DNA of 64,000 nucleotides from Ferrimonas sediminicola (GTDB taxonomy: Bacteria > Pseudomonadota > Gammaproteobacteria > Enterobacterales > Shewanellaceae): the NCBI RefSeq assembly GCF_005116715.1, contig NZ_SWCI01000002.1, positions 325,120 through 389,119 of the forward strand, read 5' to 3'. Position 1 is the first letter of the stretch; every line of letters begins with the position of its first letter. The translations under genes and the position numbers were made by a program. This document shows positions 1 through 6,736 of this stretch, piece by piece. The notes beneath the pieces were generated by a model. That model worked only from the letters and a program-made list of their open reading frames with translations, did not search any database and was not told where the DNA came from.

Positions 1-314
1 TCGGCAAGCTGACGGTTCAGGGCGGCCAGATCGCTCTTAAGCCGCTGCTCGCTGCGAATCAACTCGGCGGGATCATCCACCTGGGTCAGAAACTGGCCGG
101 TCAGCACGATCCGCCCCCCCAGCTCCGCCAGGGAACGGCTCTGGTTAAACAGGGGCACGGCCCTCTGGGCCAGGGCATCGTGACCCGACTTTAACTCGGA
201 CAGGGACAGCCAGCCTACCAGGGAGGAGAGCACCGACAGCGACGCCAGTGCCAGGAAGGCCAGCAGCAGTTTGGCGGTCAGTGAGCGCCTTGGCAGAAAT
301 CGATTTAGTTTCAA
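1..314 (-). CDS. torS: TorS-like sensor histidine kinase, N-terminal part only
   Basis: About 104 residues are visible before the window edge. After a short basic start (LKLNRFLPRRS) comes one hydrophobic segment (about residues 14-35, ending in GWLSL), then a polar helical region, as at the N-terminus of TorS, the hybrid kinase that senses TMAO through periplasmic TorT and signals to TorR. The start used is a TTG at 314; no ATG or GTG lies close upstream in frame and the ribosome site is weak, so the start is uncertain. The gene is divergent from torT, 59 bp away, exactly as in E. coli. Kinase, receiver and Hpt domains lie outside the window, so the identification rests on this segment and on the torT/torR context. 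Confidence 0.75.
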   Translation of the reverse strand, partial: MKLNRFLPRRSLTAKLLLAFLALASLSVLSSLVGWLSLSELKSGHDALAQRAVPLFNQSRSLAELGGRIVLTGQFLTQVDDPAELIRSEQRLKSDLAALNRQLA

Positions 315-373
315 GTTAACAGGAGCTTCTCTGGTAGACTATCTACAGTGTACCCCAAATCAGGTCGACACCA

Positions 374-1348
374 GTGTTAACCCCATCCCGCGCCGCCGCT
401 CTGGCCGGTTCGCTGCTGGCGATCAGCGGCGCCGCCGGTGCCGCCGCCCTTAAGCTCTGTGCTCTCTACCCCCACCTCAAGGACTCCTACTGGATCAGCG
501 TAAACCAGGGGATGGCCGAACAGGCGGCGCACTATGGTTTTGAGCTGAAGGTGATGGAGGCGGGTGGCTACACCAATCAGGAAACCCAGGTCGGTCAATA
601 CCGCAAGTGCCAGGCATGGGGGGCGGATATGGTGCTGCTCGGCAGCGTGAGCTACCAACTGGACGCCAGGATCAAACAGGGTTTGACCCAGTTGCCGACG
701 CTGGCAGTGGTCAACGAAGTCGAGCCGAATACGGTGCTGGCGACCGTCGGCGTGTCCTGGTACGAGATGGGACAGAACCTGGGCAGCTACATCAATGCCC
801 AGATCCCCGCCGACAGCCACATCGACACACTGCTGATGTTTGGCCCCAAGGGGCGCGGCGGCAGCCAGTTCATCTACCAGGGCCTGATGGACACCCTGCT
901 GCCGGATCGCCTCAACCTCGTCGACCAACTCTACGGCGGCAACAGCGCCGCCGCCCAGCGCCAGCTGCTGAAAGACTATCTGGCCAACAACCCGGTGCCG
1001 CAACTGATCATTGGTGGCGCCGTTTCCGCCGAGGTGGCGGTCAACGAGCTGCGAGCGACCGGGGAGTCCGGCACCACCCAGATCATCAGTACCTACCTGA
1101 CCCACGGCGTCTACCGGGCCCTGTTGCGGGGACGGATCCTGATGGCCAACTCGGACCAGATGCGACTGCAGGGGAAGATGGCCATCGATGCGGCCTACCG
1201 CTGGCACCGTGGCGAACCCCTGCCGACAATGATCGGCCCCAGAATCATCAGCCTGACCCCGGGCCACCACCTCAACCTGGTGGACGACAGTCTATCGAGC
1301 CCAGGGTTTATGCCGGTCTACGAGGTCACCGCCGCGCCAAACAGGTAA
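374..1348 (+). CDS. torT: TorT periplasmic TMAO-binding protein
   Basis: This 324-residue protein belongs to the periplasmic sugar-binding-like family that presents TMAO to the TorS sensor. An Ala-rich signal peptide (residues 1 to about 23) is followed by KLCALYPHLKDSYW, GGYTNQETQ and a C-terminal LSSPGFMPVYE, all close to E. coli TorT. The start is GTG at 374; no ATG precedes the signal peptide. It is divergent from torS and its last 31 bases overlap the 3' end of convergent torR. In the family TorT lowers or raises TorS kinase output on TMAO binding; here the TMAO reductase genes it would control are not next to it. Confidence 0.9.
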   Translation: MLTPSRAAALAGSLLAISGAAGAAALKLCALYPHLKDSYWISVNQGMAEQAAHYGFELKVMEAGGYTNQETQVGQYRKCQAWGADMVLLGSVSYQLDARIKQGLTQLPTLAVVNEVEPNTVLATVGVSWYEMGQNLGSYINAQIPADSHIDTLLMFGPKGRGGSQFIYQGLMDTLLPDRLNLVDQLYGGNSAAAQRQLLKDYLANNPVPQLIIGGAVSAEVAVNELRATGESGTTQIISTYLTHGVYRALLRGRILMANSDQMRLQGKMAIDAAYRWHRGEPLPTMIGPRIISLTPGHHLNLVDDSLSSPGFMPVYEVTAAPNR

Positions 1349-2040
1349 CCCTCACCGTGGACGGTGACAAACAGGGTGGGAAAGCCCTCGCCCTTCTCCA
1401 TCTTGGCCCTGAGCCTGCGCACCAGCACGTCGACGGTGCGATCGTTCGGCGCGTCCACCCGGTGTGAGATCAGGTTGAGCAGACGCTCCCTCGGCAGCAC
1501 CTGCTGAGGATGGGCCACGAAGGCGTAGAGCAGTTCAAACTCCGCCTTGGTCAGTTTCACCTGCTCCTCTCCCCGCCAGAGCTGACGGCTGGCCGGAGAA
1601 AAGCGCCAACCGGCGAACTGGCACTCGCTGTCGTCCCGCAACTGCTCCCTGGATCCGCACTGCGCCAGGCTCATGCGCCAGAGCAGGTTCTTCACCCTGA
1701 CCAGCAGCTCCCGCATCTCCACCGGTTTGGTGACATAGTCGTCCGCCCCCATCTCCAGGCCGACAATCTTATCCACCGAATCGCAGCGGCCGGTCACCAG
1801 GATGATCCCCACATTGGACTCGGATCTGAGGTTGCGGGTCAGCAGCATGCCATCCTCATCGGGCAGATTGACGTCCAGCAGCAGCAGATCATAGTGGGCA
1901 GAGGCCATCTGCCGGCGCATCTGGGCCGCGCTGTCCGCGGTGTCCACCTGGTAGCCCGCCTGCTTGAAATAGCCGGCGTGCCGCATCTGGGTGACGGGAT
2001 CATCCTCCACCACCAGGATACATTGTCCTGTCTGAGTCAT
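1318..2040 (-). CDS. torR: TorR response regulator (OmpR family)
   Basis: This 240-residue regulator has an N-terminal receiver domain with acidic pair D13/D14, phosphoacceptor D56 (LLLLDVNLPDEDG), T83 and K105, and a C-terminal OmpR-type winged helix that includes RTVDVLVRRLRAKME. The torS-torT-torR arrangement identifies it as TorR, which in E. coli activates torCAD on TMAO. No torCAD follows: upstream lies the lipoprotein/diheme cytochrome operon, read in the same direction as torR and separated by a terminator. Its 3' end overlaps torT antisense, so the two messages are complementary for about 30 nt. The ATG start lacks a strong ribosome site. Confidence 0.9.
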   Translation of the reverse strand: MTQTGQCILVVEDDPVTQMRHAGYFKQAGYQVDTADSAAQMRRQMASAHYDLLLLDVNLPDEDGMLLTRNLRSESNVGIILVTGRCDSVDKIVGLEMGADDYVTKPVEMRELLVRVKNLLWRMSLAQCGSREQLRDDSECQFAGWRFSPASRQLWRGEEQVKLTKAEFELLYAFVAHPQQVLPRERLLNLISHRVDAPNDRTVDVLVRRLRAKMEKGEGFPTLFVTVHGEGYLFGAAVTS

Positions 2041-2145
2041 CTAAGGGTCCACTGTGACAATCCTGTAACGGATCTTTATCGCTGACGAGGGCAGATTCAA
2101 GGGGGTCGGTCAGAAAATGGGAGTTGCCGCATTGGCAAACGCGCA

Positions 2146-2171
2146 CAAAAAAGCCGGCCCGAAGGCCGGCT
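2146..2171 (-). terminator. Rho-independent terminator of the lipoprotein/cytochrome operon
   Basis: On the minus strand an 8-bp stem, AGCCGGCC/GGCCGGCT with a TTCG loop, is followed by TTTTTT. It sits 24 bp after the lipoprotein stop and separates that operon from torR. Confidence 0.9.
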
Positions 2172-2194
2172 AAGGTTTTCAGTAATGATGATTA

Positions 2195-2746
2195 TTATTG
2201 GCCAACTTCAGTCCACACGGGAGAGACAGTTACCTTTTCTGTTGCGAAAGTCAGCGCCGCCTTCACAGTTACCGGAACGCTTTCCCACTTGAAGTTAACC
2301 GGAGTAACGGTGTAACTGCCTGGGGTGGATTCGCTCTCGGCAATCTGCACCTGGCAGTCATCGGCCGAGCAGGGGAACTGCTGCTGCTGATGAACTGGCA
2401 GAGTCACCTTGATAGCACCAGGGCCTTCGCCCTCGGTCATGTGAGAACGCTGTTTAGGTTCAGGCATACCCACATAGGCCAGGTTGAAGGCGGTGATGTT
2501 GGCTGCGTCCTGCAGGCCGGTAATGGCTTTGCCATCTTCGGTCGCCAGGGCGAAGGTAACCACACCAGACTCGGCGTTGAAAGCCAGGTCAGCAACCGCC
2601 ATGGTCTCCGCTTCGGCAATGACCACGGTCTCTACCGGCGGCTCAACGGGCGGTTTATCGATTGGCTTGGTGTCGTTGTTGTCGTCACTGCCACAGCCCA
2701 CCAGGGCCAGGTTTGCCAGCACTAAAGCGATGAGTGTACGTTTCAT
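2195..2746 (-). CDS. Lipoprotein of unknown function, possibly OmcA/MtrC N-domain-like
   Basis: A 183-residue lipoprotein: signal peptide with lipobox LVGC (lipidated C18), an acidic Pro-rich linker (about 20-40), then a beta-rich domain including VTFALATEDGKAITGL and one CSADDC cysteine pair. No heme motif is present. The stretch from VTFALATEDGKAITGL on reminds me of the non-heme N-terminal beta domain of OmcA/MtrC outer-membrane cytochromes, but this is a weak visual resemblance. It has an AGGAG ribosome site, lies 22 bp downstream of the diheme cytochrome gene and ends in a strong terminator, so the two are one operon. A surface-anchored partner of the cytochrome is the simplest inference. 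Confidence 0.75.
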   Translation of the reverse strand: MKRTLIALVLANLALVGCGSDDNNDTKPIDKPPVEPPVETVVIAEAETMAVADLAFNAESGVVTFALATEDGKAITGLQDAANITAFNLAYVGMPEPKQRSHMTEGEGPGAIKVTLPVHQQQQFPCSADDCQVQIAESESTPGSYTVTPVNFKWESVPVTVKAALTFATEKVTVSPVWTEVGQ

Positions 2747-2768
2747 GATATTTCTCCTATCGCTTCAA

Positions 2769-3608
2769 TTAGTCGTTACCGTGGCAGGTATCGCACTCCA
2801 TGCCAGACATCACGGACGGGACAGTGGTAGACGCGGTGTTGTGACAGGTTGAGCAACTGGTGGTCGCGCCAGTCTTGCCTGGGAATACGGTCATGTCGCC
2901 GGCGTCATAGGCGGTGTTCAAGATCTCGGCAATCTTGTAGGCCATGGAGGCGGACAGCAGCTGACAGCGCATACCCTTCTGCTTGATGGACATGTCGTTG
3001 TGATCTGCCCAGCGGGTCAGGGAGGCGTGACACAGCAGGCTCTTAGCGATGGTAGGCTCACCCACCTTCTCGGCGAAGACTTCAGGAGTCAGGGCTTCAT
3101 CGCGATCGTCTTTCACACCTGCCAGGAACTCGGCGGTGTTGATGGGCAGGGCGGTCTGCTCGTAGTAGGCGGAAACATTGGCCAGGTAACCGGCGGCAGA
3201 CTCACCCTTGATGTTGATCAGCTTGAAGAACATGCCGGCAGCGTTGTTGTTACCACAGATGGTGCCCTGGCTGAAGATACCGCCGGAGCCGTATACGGAC
3301 AAAGCAGTGGGGATGGCGGCGAACTTGGCAGCGTCTGGGCTGTCGGAAGCAGCCAGAGCGGTGATCAGTGCGTGGAACACCTGATACATGCAGCCTTTAT
3401 TACGTACATCTTGGTTGTAGGCGATCTTGGCCACGGCCATAGGGTCCAGCTTAGCGTAAGCCAGGGTGCCCAGATCGGCGGGGGTCAGGCTCCATGCCTC
3501 GCCCTCTACCGCATTGGCAAAGGAAGGTACCAGGGTGGCGCCAGCGGCACAGGTGGTGATACCAATAATGTTTTTCAGTGCGTTTCTACGGTCCATACTC
3601 ATCATCAT
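2769..3608 (-). CDS. Tat-exported diheme cytochrome, split-Soret / C_GCAxxG_C_C family
   Basis: This 279-residue protein opens with a twin-arginine signal (DRRNALK, then a hydrophobic stretch ending ANA), which implies folding with a cofactor before export. The middle carries Cys and Gly motifs of the C_GCAxxG_C_C redox family (GCMYQVFHAL, GSGGI..GTICG, SLLCHASL, MRCQLL), likely ligands of an iron-sulphur cluster. The C-terminus has two c-type heme sites, CSTCH (252-256) and CDTCH (272-276). This order matches split-Soret cytochrome c of Desulfovibrio. Role unknown; an electron carrier or metal/oxyanion reductase in the periplasm is plausible. It is first in an operon with the lipoprotein and divergent from a membrane-bound regulator. 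Several ATGs compete for the start. Confidence 0.7.
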   Translation of the reverse strand: MMMSMDRRNALKNIIGITTCAAGATLVPSFANAVEGEAWSLTPADLGTLAYAKLDPMAVAKIAYNQDVRNKGCMYQVFHALITALAASDSPDAAKFAAIPTALSVYGSGGIFSQGTICGNNNAAGMFFKLINIKGESAAGYLANVSAYYEQTALPINTAEFLAGVKDDRDEALTPEVFAEKVGEPTIAKSLLCHASLTRWADHNDMSIKQKGMRCQLLSASMAYKIAEILNTAYDAGDMTVFPGKTGATTSCSTCHNTASTTVPSVMSGMECDTCHGND

Positions 3609-4029
3609 TACCTCTTGGTAGGTTTAACTGGTTGTGGCCCTCTTTAGTGGCCTCGGTATCAACTGTAGAAACCCATGCCCCTTGATAATGTGAGCATCCT
3701 CCCGGTAATCTAGGCACTTAAGAATGAGCTAATATTTCGGTTCCTAAATCTTTACCTGGCCCTTCCCCAGCAGATGGTTCGGCGCAGGCGTCCGGGTCCG
3801 GACCAATACACTGCTTATTTCCGGTAATTGGCGATTACCTCCTTTGGAATAACAGTAATGGCCGTGAGCGGGATCACAGTCACTTAGGAATGCACAGGTT
3901 GAGCCCCTTAACAGTTTGGGACTCAATCACGGGTAAACAGGGTATAAGTGGAGTCGGATCACGGTCCCTGTTTAGATTCGTCCATACAATGGCTTAAGCA
4001 ATTGTTTACAAAGATATAGATATCCAACT
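3609..4029. promoter_or_regulatory. Divergent control region with two inverted repeats
   Basis: A 421-bp gene-free stretch between the cytochrome operon (minus) and the ToxR-like regulator (plus). Two dyads are visible. GGTAAT-N5-ATTACC spans 3833-3849, with another GGTAAT at 3704-3709. TAAACAGGG (3934-3942) is the exact inverse of CCCTGTTTA (3966-3974), 23 nt apart, in the leader of the regulator. The second arm continues as CTGTTTAGAT, which matches 8 of 10 bases of the E. coli TorR box CTGTTCATAT as I remember it. No clear -35/-10 pair was assigned. Confidence 0.5.
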
Positions 4030-4788
4030 ATGGATTTAGGACAGTACAGGTTTATCCCCGATCAGGGATGCTTACAGAATCTGGACAGCGGCGAAAACAA
4101 GCTGCTGACCCGCAGTGAGCTTTTGGTGCTCAACCAGTTGATTGACAACCCGGGGGTGACCCTGAGCAAACACCAGCTCAGCTGCGGCACCAAAGAGGCG
4201 CCGGTGATCAGCGAGTCTGCCGTGGTCAAGGCGATCTTCACCCTGAGACACACCCTGGGTGAGCCCGCCGCCAGTTGCATCCATACGGTACCGAAAGAGG
4301 GTTACCAGTTCGTCCCTCTCGGGACACCGGAGGGCCAGCCCCCCAAAGTGGAGAGCAGGAAGCTGTCCCCGAAGTTCGTCCGGACCATGCAGATCCTCAG
4401 TGTGGTAGCGGTATTGCTGGTGTCAGCCCCCCTGCTCTACCAGACGCTCAGCCATCACTACCAGTCTCCGCCCATCTCAACCTCGGTGCAGGAGGTGCAC
4501 AACGAGTTTGGCCAGGTTATCCAGATTGAGATCGTCACCAGCTCCCAGGCGAACATCCGGGCGATGCAGAAATACTCCGATCACTTGACCAATCATTTCG
4601 CCCGCTGCGTCTACTCCCCCTGGAAGAAGGTCAAGCTGGCACTGTCCCATGACCAGCAGATGCTCAACATCACCATGTTCGGTGAGGGGCAGAGTCGCGA
4701 TATTCGGAACATGAAGATCAGTGACTTTCGTGCGTCGCCCGAATTTATCAATCCCAGTTGGCTGAAACAGGTATCTATTTGTGAATAA
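4030..4788 (+). CDS. ToxR/CadC-like transmembrane transcriptional regulator
   Basis: The 252-residue protein has an OmpR-type winged helix-turn-helix at residues 5-98 (LTRSELLVLNQLIDN, VVKAIFTLRHTLGE, IHTVPKEGYQFVPL), a linker, one membrane segment (about 120-140, ILSVVAVLLVSAPLL) and a periplasmic domain of about 110 residues. There is no receiver domain. This is the layout of ToxR, CadC and TcpP, which sense outside the membrane and bind DNA inside. It overlaps the next gene by 8 nt and is divergent from the diheme cytochrome operon, which it most likely controls. The signal sensed cannot be read from the sequence. Confidence 0.8.
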   Translation: MDLGQYRFIPDQGCLQNLDSGENKLLTRSELLVLNQLIDNPGVTLSKHQLSCGTKEAPVISESAVVKAIFTLRHTLGEPAASCIHTVPKEGYQFVPLGTPEGQPPKVESRKLSPKFVRTMQILSVVAVLLVSAPLLYQTLSHHYQSPPISTSVQEVHNEFGQVIQIEIVTSSQANIRAMQKYSDHLTNHFARCVYSPWKKVKLALSHDQQMLNITMFGEGQSRDIRNMKISDFRASPEFINPSWLKQVSICE

Positions 4789-5296
4789 ATCCCACTTTAG
4801 ACTGATCAATCTGTTTGTATTGCTGCTGCTGGTGGCGGTGCTGGTGTCCAATCGGTTGGGTGCCGGCATGAGCGCCGACCTGACCCTGAACTGCCGCAAC
4901 GAACTCTATGACCGCACCGGTAATGACGATGCCAAGCACTACCTGATCGCCGACTTTGTCCTCAAGGAGGATCAGGCCAGCATCAGTTATCGTTACTTCG
5001 ACCGGGATGGCGATGCCAACTCGCTGATCTCGATGAGCGGACGCATCATCGATGGTTCAGCCAAGGACAACATCTTCGAGATGGCCATCGACGAGGTCAA
5101 AACCGAGTACTACCAGCCCGAAGCCGATCCGGTTCCCCATATGCAGTACCTCAACTCCTTTGCCAAGAGCAATCTGGCCAACGTCGGCGCCCACAACCTG
5201 ACGCTGCGCCTGCTGGAGCGGCACGATAAAGAGGGCTACGCGGCGGTATTCTTCCAGCCCGCCAATGCGGTGTGTGGCTGCCGAATCGTAGACTGA
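4781..5296 (+). CDS. Membrane-anchored periplasmic partner of the ToxR-like regulator
   Basis: A 171-residue protein of no recognised family. It starts at GTG 4781, inside the end of the regulator gene, so translation is probably coupled. Residues 7-28 form one hydrophobic anchor (LINLFVLLLLVAVLVSN); the rest is a polar, periplasmic-looking domain with a cysteine near position 38 and a C-terminal CGCRIVD. The arrangement copies ToxR-ToxS, where a small membrane protein with a periplasmic domain stabilises and activates its regulator. That role is inferred from architecture and coupling only; no ToxS sequence similarity was seen. Confidence 0.6.
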   Translation: MNKSHFRLINLFVLLLLVAVLVSNRLGAGMSADLTLNCRNELYDRTGNDDAKHYLIADFVLKEDQASISYRYFDRDGDANSLISMSGRIIDGSAKDNIFEMAIDEVKTEYYQPEADPVPHMQYLNSFAKSNLANVGAHNLTLRLLERHDKEGYAAVFFQPANAVCGCRIVD

Positions 5297-5297
5297 T

Positions 5298-5384
5298 CTA
5301 TCTTAGGGAAGGAATAAGCAGGATAAACAACAGCATAATCGCAAACGAGAACAGGTATAACCGGAAAAAGTGCAAAGCTTTCAT
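5298..5384 (-). CDS. Small membrane protein, 28 residues
   Basis: Reading the minus strand from ATG at 5384, a consensus AAGGAGG with a 6-nt spacer is followed by 28 codons: MKALHFFRLYL, an uninterrupted hydrophobic stretch, and a basic end PSLR. The product would be a single transmembrane helix. It is convergent with the preceding gene (one base between stops) and lies inside the stretch before that gene's terminator. The perfect ribosome site and hydrophobicity argue for a real gene, but I recognise no family. Confidence 0.5.
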   Translation of the reverse strand: MKALHFFRLYLFSFAIMLLFILLIPSLR

Positions 5385-5410
5385 GGTGTGCCTCCTTGCC
5401 TGAATCACCC

Positions 5411-5438
5411 ACGTCGGCCTCCTGGCCGACGTTTTTTT
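5411..5438 (+). terminator. Rho-independent terminator
   Basis: A 9-bp stem ACGTCGGCC/GGCCGACGT with a TCCT loop is followed by a run of T on the plus strand. It can end the regulator operon; the transcript would run antisense through the 28-residue gene. Confidence 0.85.
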
Positions 5439-5552
5439 GCCCGGTTCCCAAGTATAGACCAAGGTCGAACCGGGATCGGACTGTGTCGTCGCCGCTGTCC
5501 CGGCCATCGATGGTCTGATTGCAGCTATGCCCTTACCCCGTCCAATCGCGCC

Positions 5553-5582
5553 CAAACAAAAAGGCCGCCCTGAGGCAGCCGT
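5553..5582 (-). terminator. Terminator ending the tRNA-Cys repeat array
   Basis: Minus-strand stem GGCTGCC/GGCGGCC (one G-U pair) with TCAG loop followed by TTTTTGTTT. The same hairpin recurs at 5684-5705 and 5807-5828 after each tRNA-derived unit, there with a poorer T-run. The pairing needs a G-U on the minus strand and would be a C-A mismatch on the plus strand, which fixes the direction. Confidence 0.8.
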
Positions 5583-5862
5583 TTCGAGTTATGGAGGCGC
5601 GTCCCGGAGTCGAGGGGGTTGGCTGGATCGGAGTCCACGGATGGCGATTCGCTCGCATCCGCCATTTCGACTCAAAACGAACAACGGCCGCCCTGAGGCA
5701 GCCGTTTCGAGTTATGGAGGCGCGTCCCGGAGTCGAGAGGGTTGGCTGGATCGGAGTCCACGGATGGCGATTCGCTCGCATCCGCCATTTCGACTCAAAA
5801 CGAACAACGGCCGCCCTGAGGCAGCCGTTTCGAGTTATGGAGGCGCGTCCCGGAGTCGAACC
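5563..5862 (-). repeat. Tandem 123-bp repeats derived from tRNA-Cys 3' half and its terminator
   Basis: Two full copies (5563-5685 and 5686-5808, one visible mismatch) and a partial third (from 5809) that runs into the real tRNA-Cys gene. Read on the minus strand each unit contains the last 22 nt of tRNA-Cys including CCA, identical to the gene. Upstream of that it keeps the anticodon-stem strands GCGGAT and ATCCGTGGAC, but the anticodon loop and variable/T-arm carry insertions. After CCA comes a trailer and a terminator hairpin. The tRNA-like halves are at 5592-5663 and 5715-5786. Because 123 is a multiple of three, several frames stay open through the array; I do not regard these as genes. 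The structure recalls the rtT repeats after E. coli tyrT. Confidence 0.9.
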
Positions 5863-5911
5863 GAGGTCCACGGATTTGCAATCCGCTGCATAGCCACTCT
5901 GCCAACGCGCC
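5838..5911 (-). tRNA. tRNA-Cys (GCA)
   Basis: A 74-nt cloverleaf with encoded CCA. The acceptor stem GGCGCGT pairs with ACGCGCC, discriminator U, the anticodon arm CGGATTGCAAATCCG gives anticodon GCA, and the T-arm contains GGTTCGACTCC. It is transcribed leftward into the repeat array made from its own 3' half. Confidence 0.97.
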
Positions 5912-5939
5912 ATATCCGACCTGTCGCCGAACGCTGCGC

Positions 5940-5968
5940 ATTACATCAGATGAGGCTCCCGGGTTCAA
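5940..5968 (-). promoter_or_regulatory. Sigma70 promoter of tRNA-Cys
   Basis: On the minus strand TTGAAC is followed by a 17-nt spacer and TGTAAT, then a GC-rich discriminator (GCGCAGCG), as usual for stringently controlled stable-RNA promoters. It lies just upstream of the tRNA 5' end. Confidence 0.75.
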
Positions 5969-6090
5969 GGTAAATCAGGGAAATTGGGGCAATAAATTTG
6001 AACCTGGCCAGGTTTGCATCATTATTCAACTGGATATGTCCAATTTGCGGTCAGCGCGATAAAAGTTGTCGTGCCGGGAAAGCGATGATC

Positions 6091-6448
6091 TCAGCCGGGC
6101 TCCGCAGGCCCCCACCCCCATGGAACCGGCTGGCCTCGGTCGGCCATCGCCAGCTCCTCTAGGTAACCCTGGTAGCGGTTGCGGGTCGCTATCAGGCAAT
6201 CAACCAGATCCGCCAGCCTCTCCTTGACCCGCTCATCCCCCTCTTTGGCCCCCGTCTCGATGACTGTGGCCAAGCAGGCTGGTCTGTTCGTCCTGAGCCT
6301 GTCGATGAACCCTCTCATCGACAAACAGCGCCAGCAGTACCGCAAGCAGCTCCTTCCCGGCATCGCTGGCCAGATCCCGGATCGTGTCTTCACTGAGATT
6401 GTCGGCCACGCCAGTCAGCCTTACCATCGCCTCAGGGGACTGGGCCAT
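6091..6448 (-). pseudogene. Frameshifted gene of unknown function
   Basis: Two minus-strand frames join into one plausible helical protein of about 118 residues. The first runs from ATG 6448 (MAQSPEAMVRLTGVADNL to LLALFVDERV); the second continues with RLRTNRPACLATVIETGAK and RVKERLADLVDCLIATR to the stop at 6091. One extra base near 6290-6310 separates them. Neither half alone has a sensible end, so this is a single gene with a frameshift, real or from sequencing. No family recognised. Confidence 0.5.
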
Positions 6449-6736
6449 GGAGGCGCTGTAGTGCTGATCTCCTCCTCCCCAGAGTCTAATTTTATTGCGC
6501 TACTCGGGATGCCGAAAGTGGCTTTTACTGAACTTATCGAGTCGCCACCGGAGCGAGTGCCAAGACTTGACCGCGCGGTACCGGGAGCAGAGGAAGTTTG
6601 TCCGGGTACCGGCTTGGCCGACCCGCGCCCTAAGGAAACGGTTCGACCGCACCGGCAGAAAACGAACGGGCCGGCTGCTGATCCCAGTGATCGGAAGCCG
6701 GCCCGGAGAGAGGCCTGAGGGTCAGCGACGCTGAGG
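6449..6736 (-). other. Gene-free stretch with a terminator-like hairpin
   Basis: No convincing coding region. At 6668-6704 a 9-bp stem GGGCCGGCT/AGCCGGCCC encloses a 19-nt loop; on the minus strand it is followed by GTTCGTTTTC, so it probably terminates the aspartate aminotransferase message. Confidence 0.6.

Noticed and set aside
5563-5862. Suspicion of a CRISPR array
   Set aside because: Units are 123 bp, directly tandem without spacers, and derived from a tRNA gene; no cas genes occur.
5838-5911. tRNA-Cys as an integration site with nested attachment repeats
   Set aside because: The repeated 3' ends are only 123 bp apart, have no integrase or foreign cargo between them, and the whole unit including the terminator is duplicated.
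5519-5973. Open frames on both strands across the tandem repeat with a 41-residue repeated peptide
   Set aside because: They stay open because the 123-bp period is a multiple of three; they run through a tRNA gene and terminators and have no ribosome sites.
6179-6718. Plus-strand open frame over the frameshifted gene
   Set aside because: No ribosome site, and the minus-strand halves are more protein-like; runs through a terminator-like hairpin.
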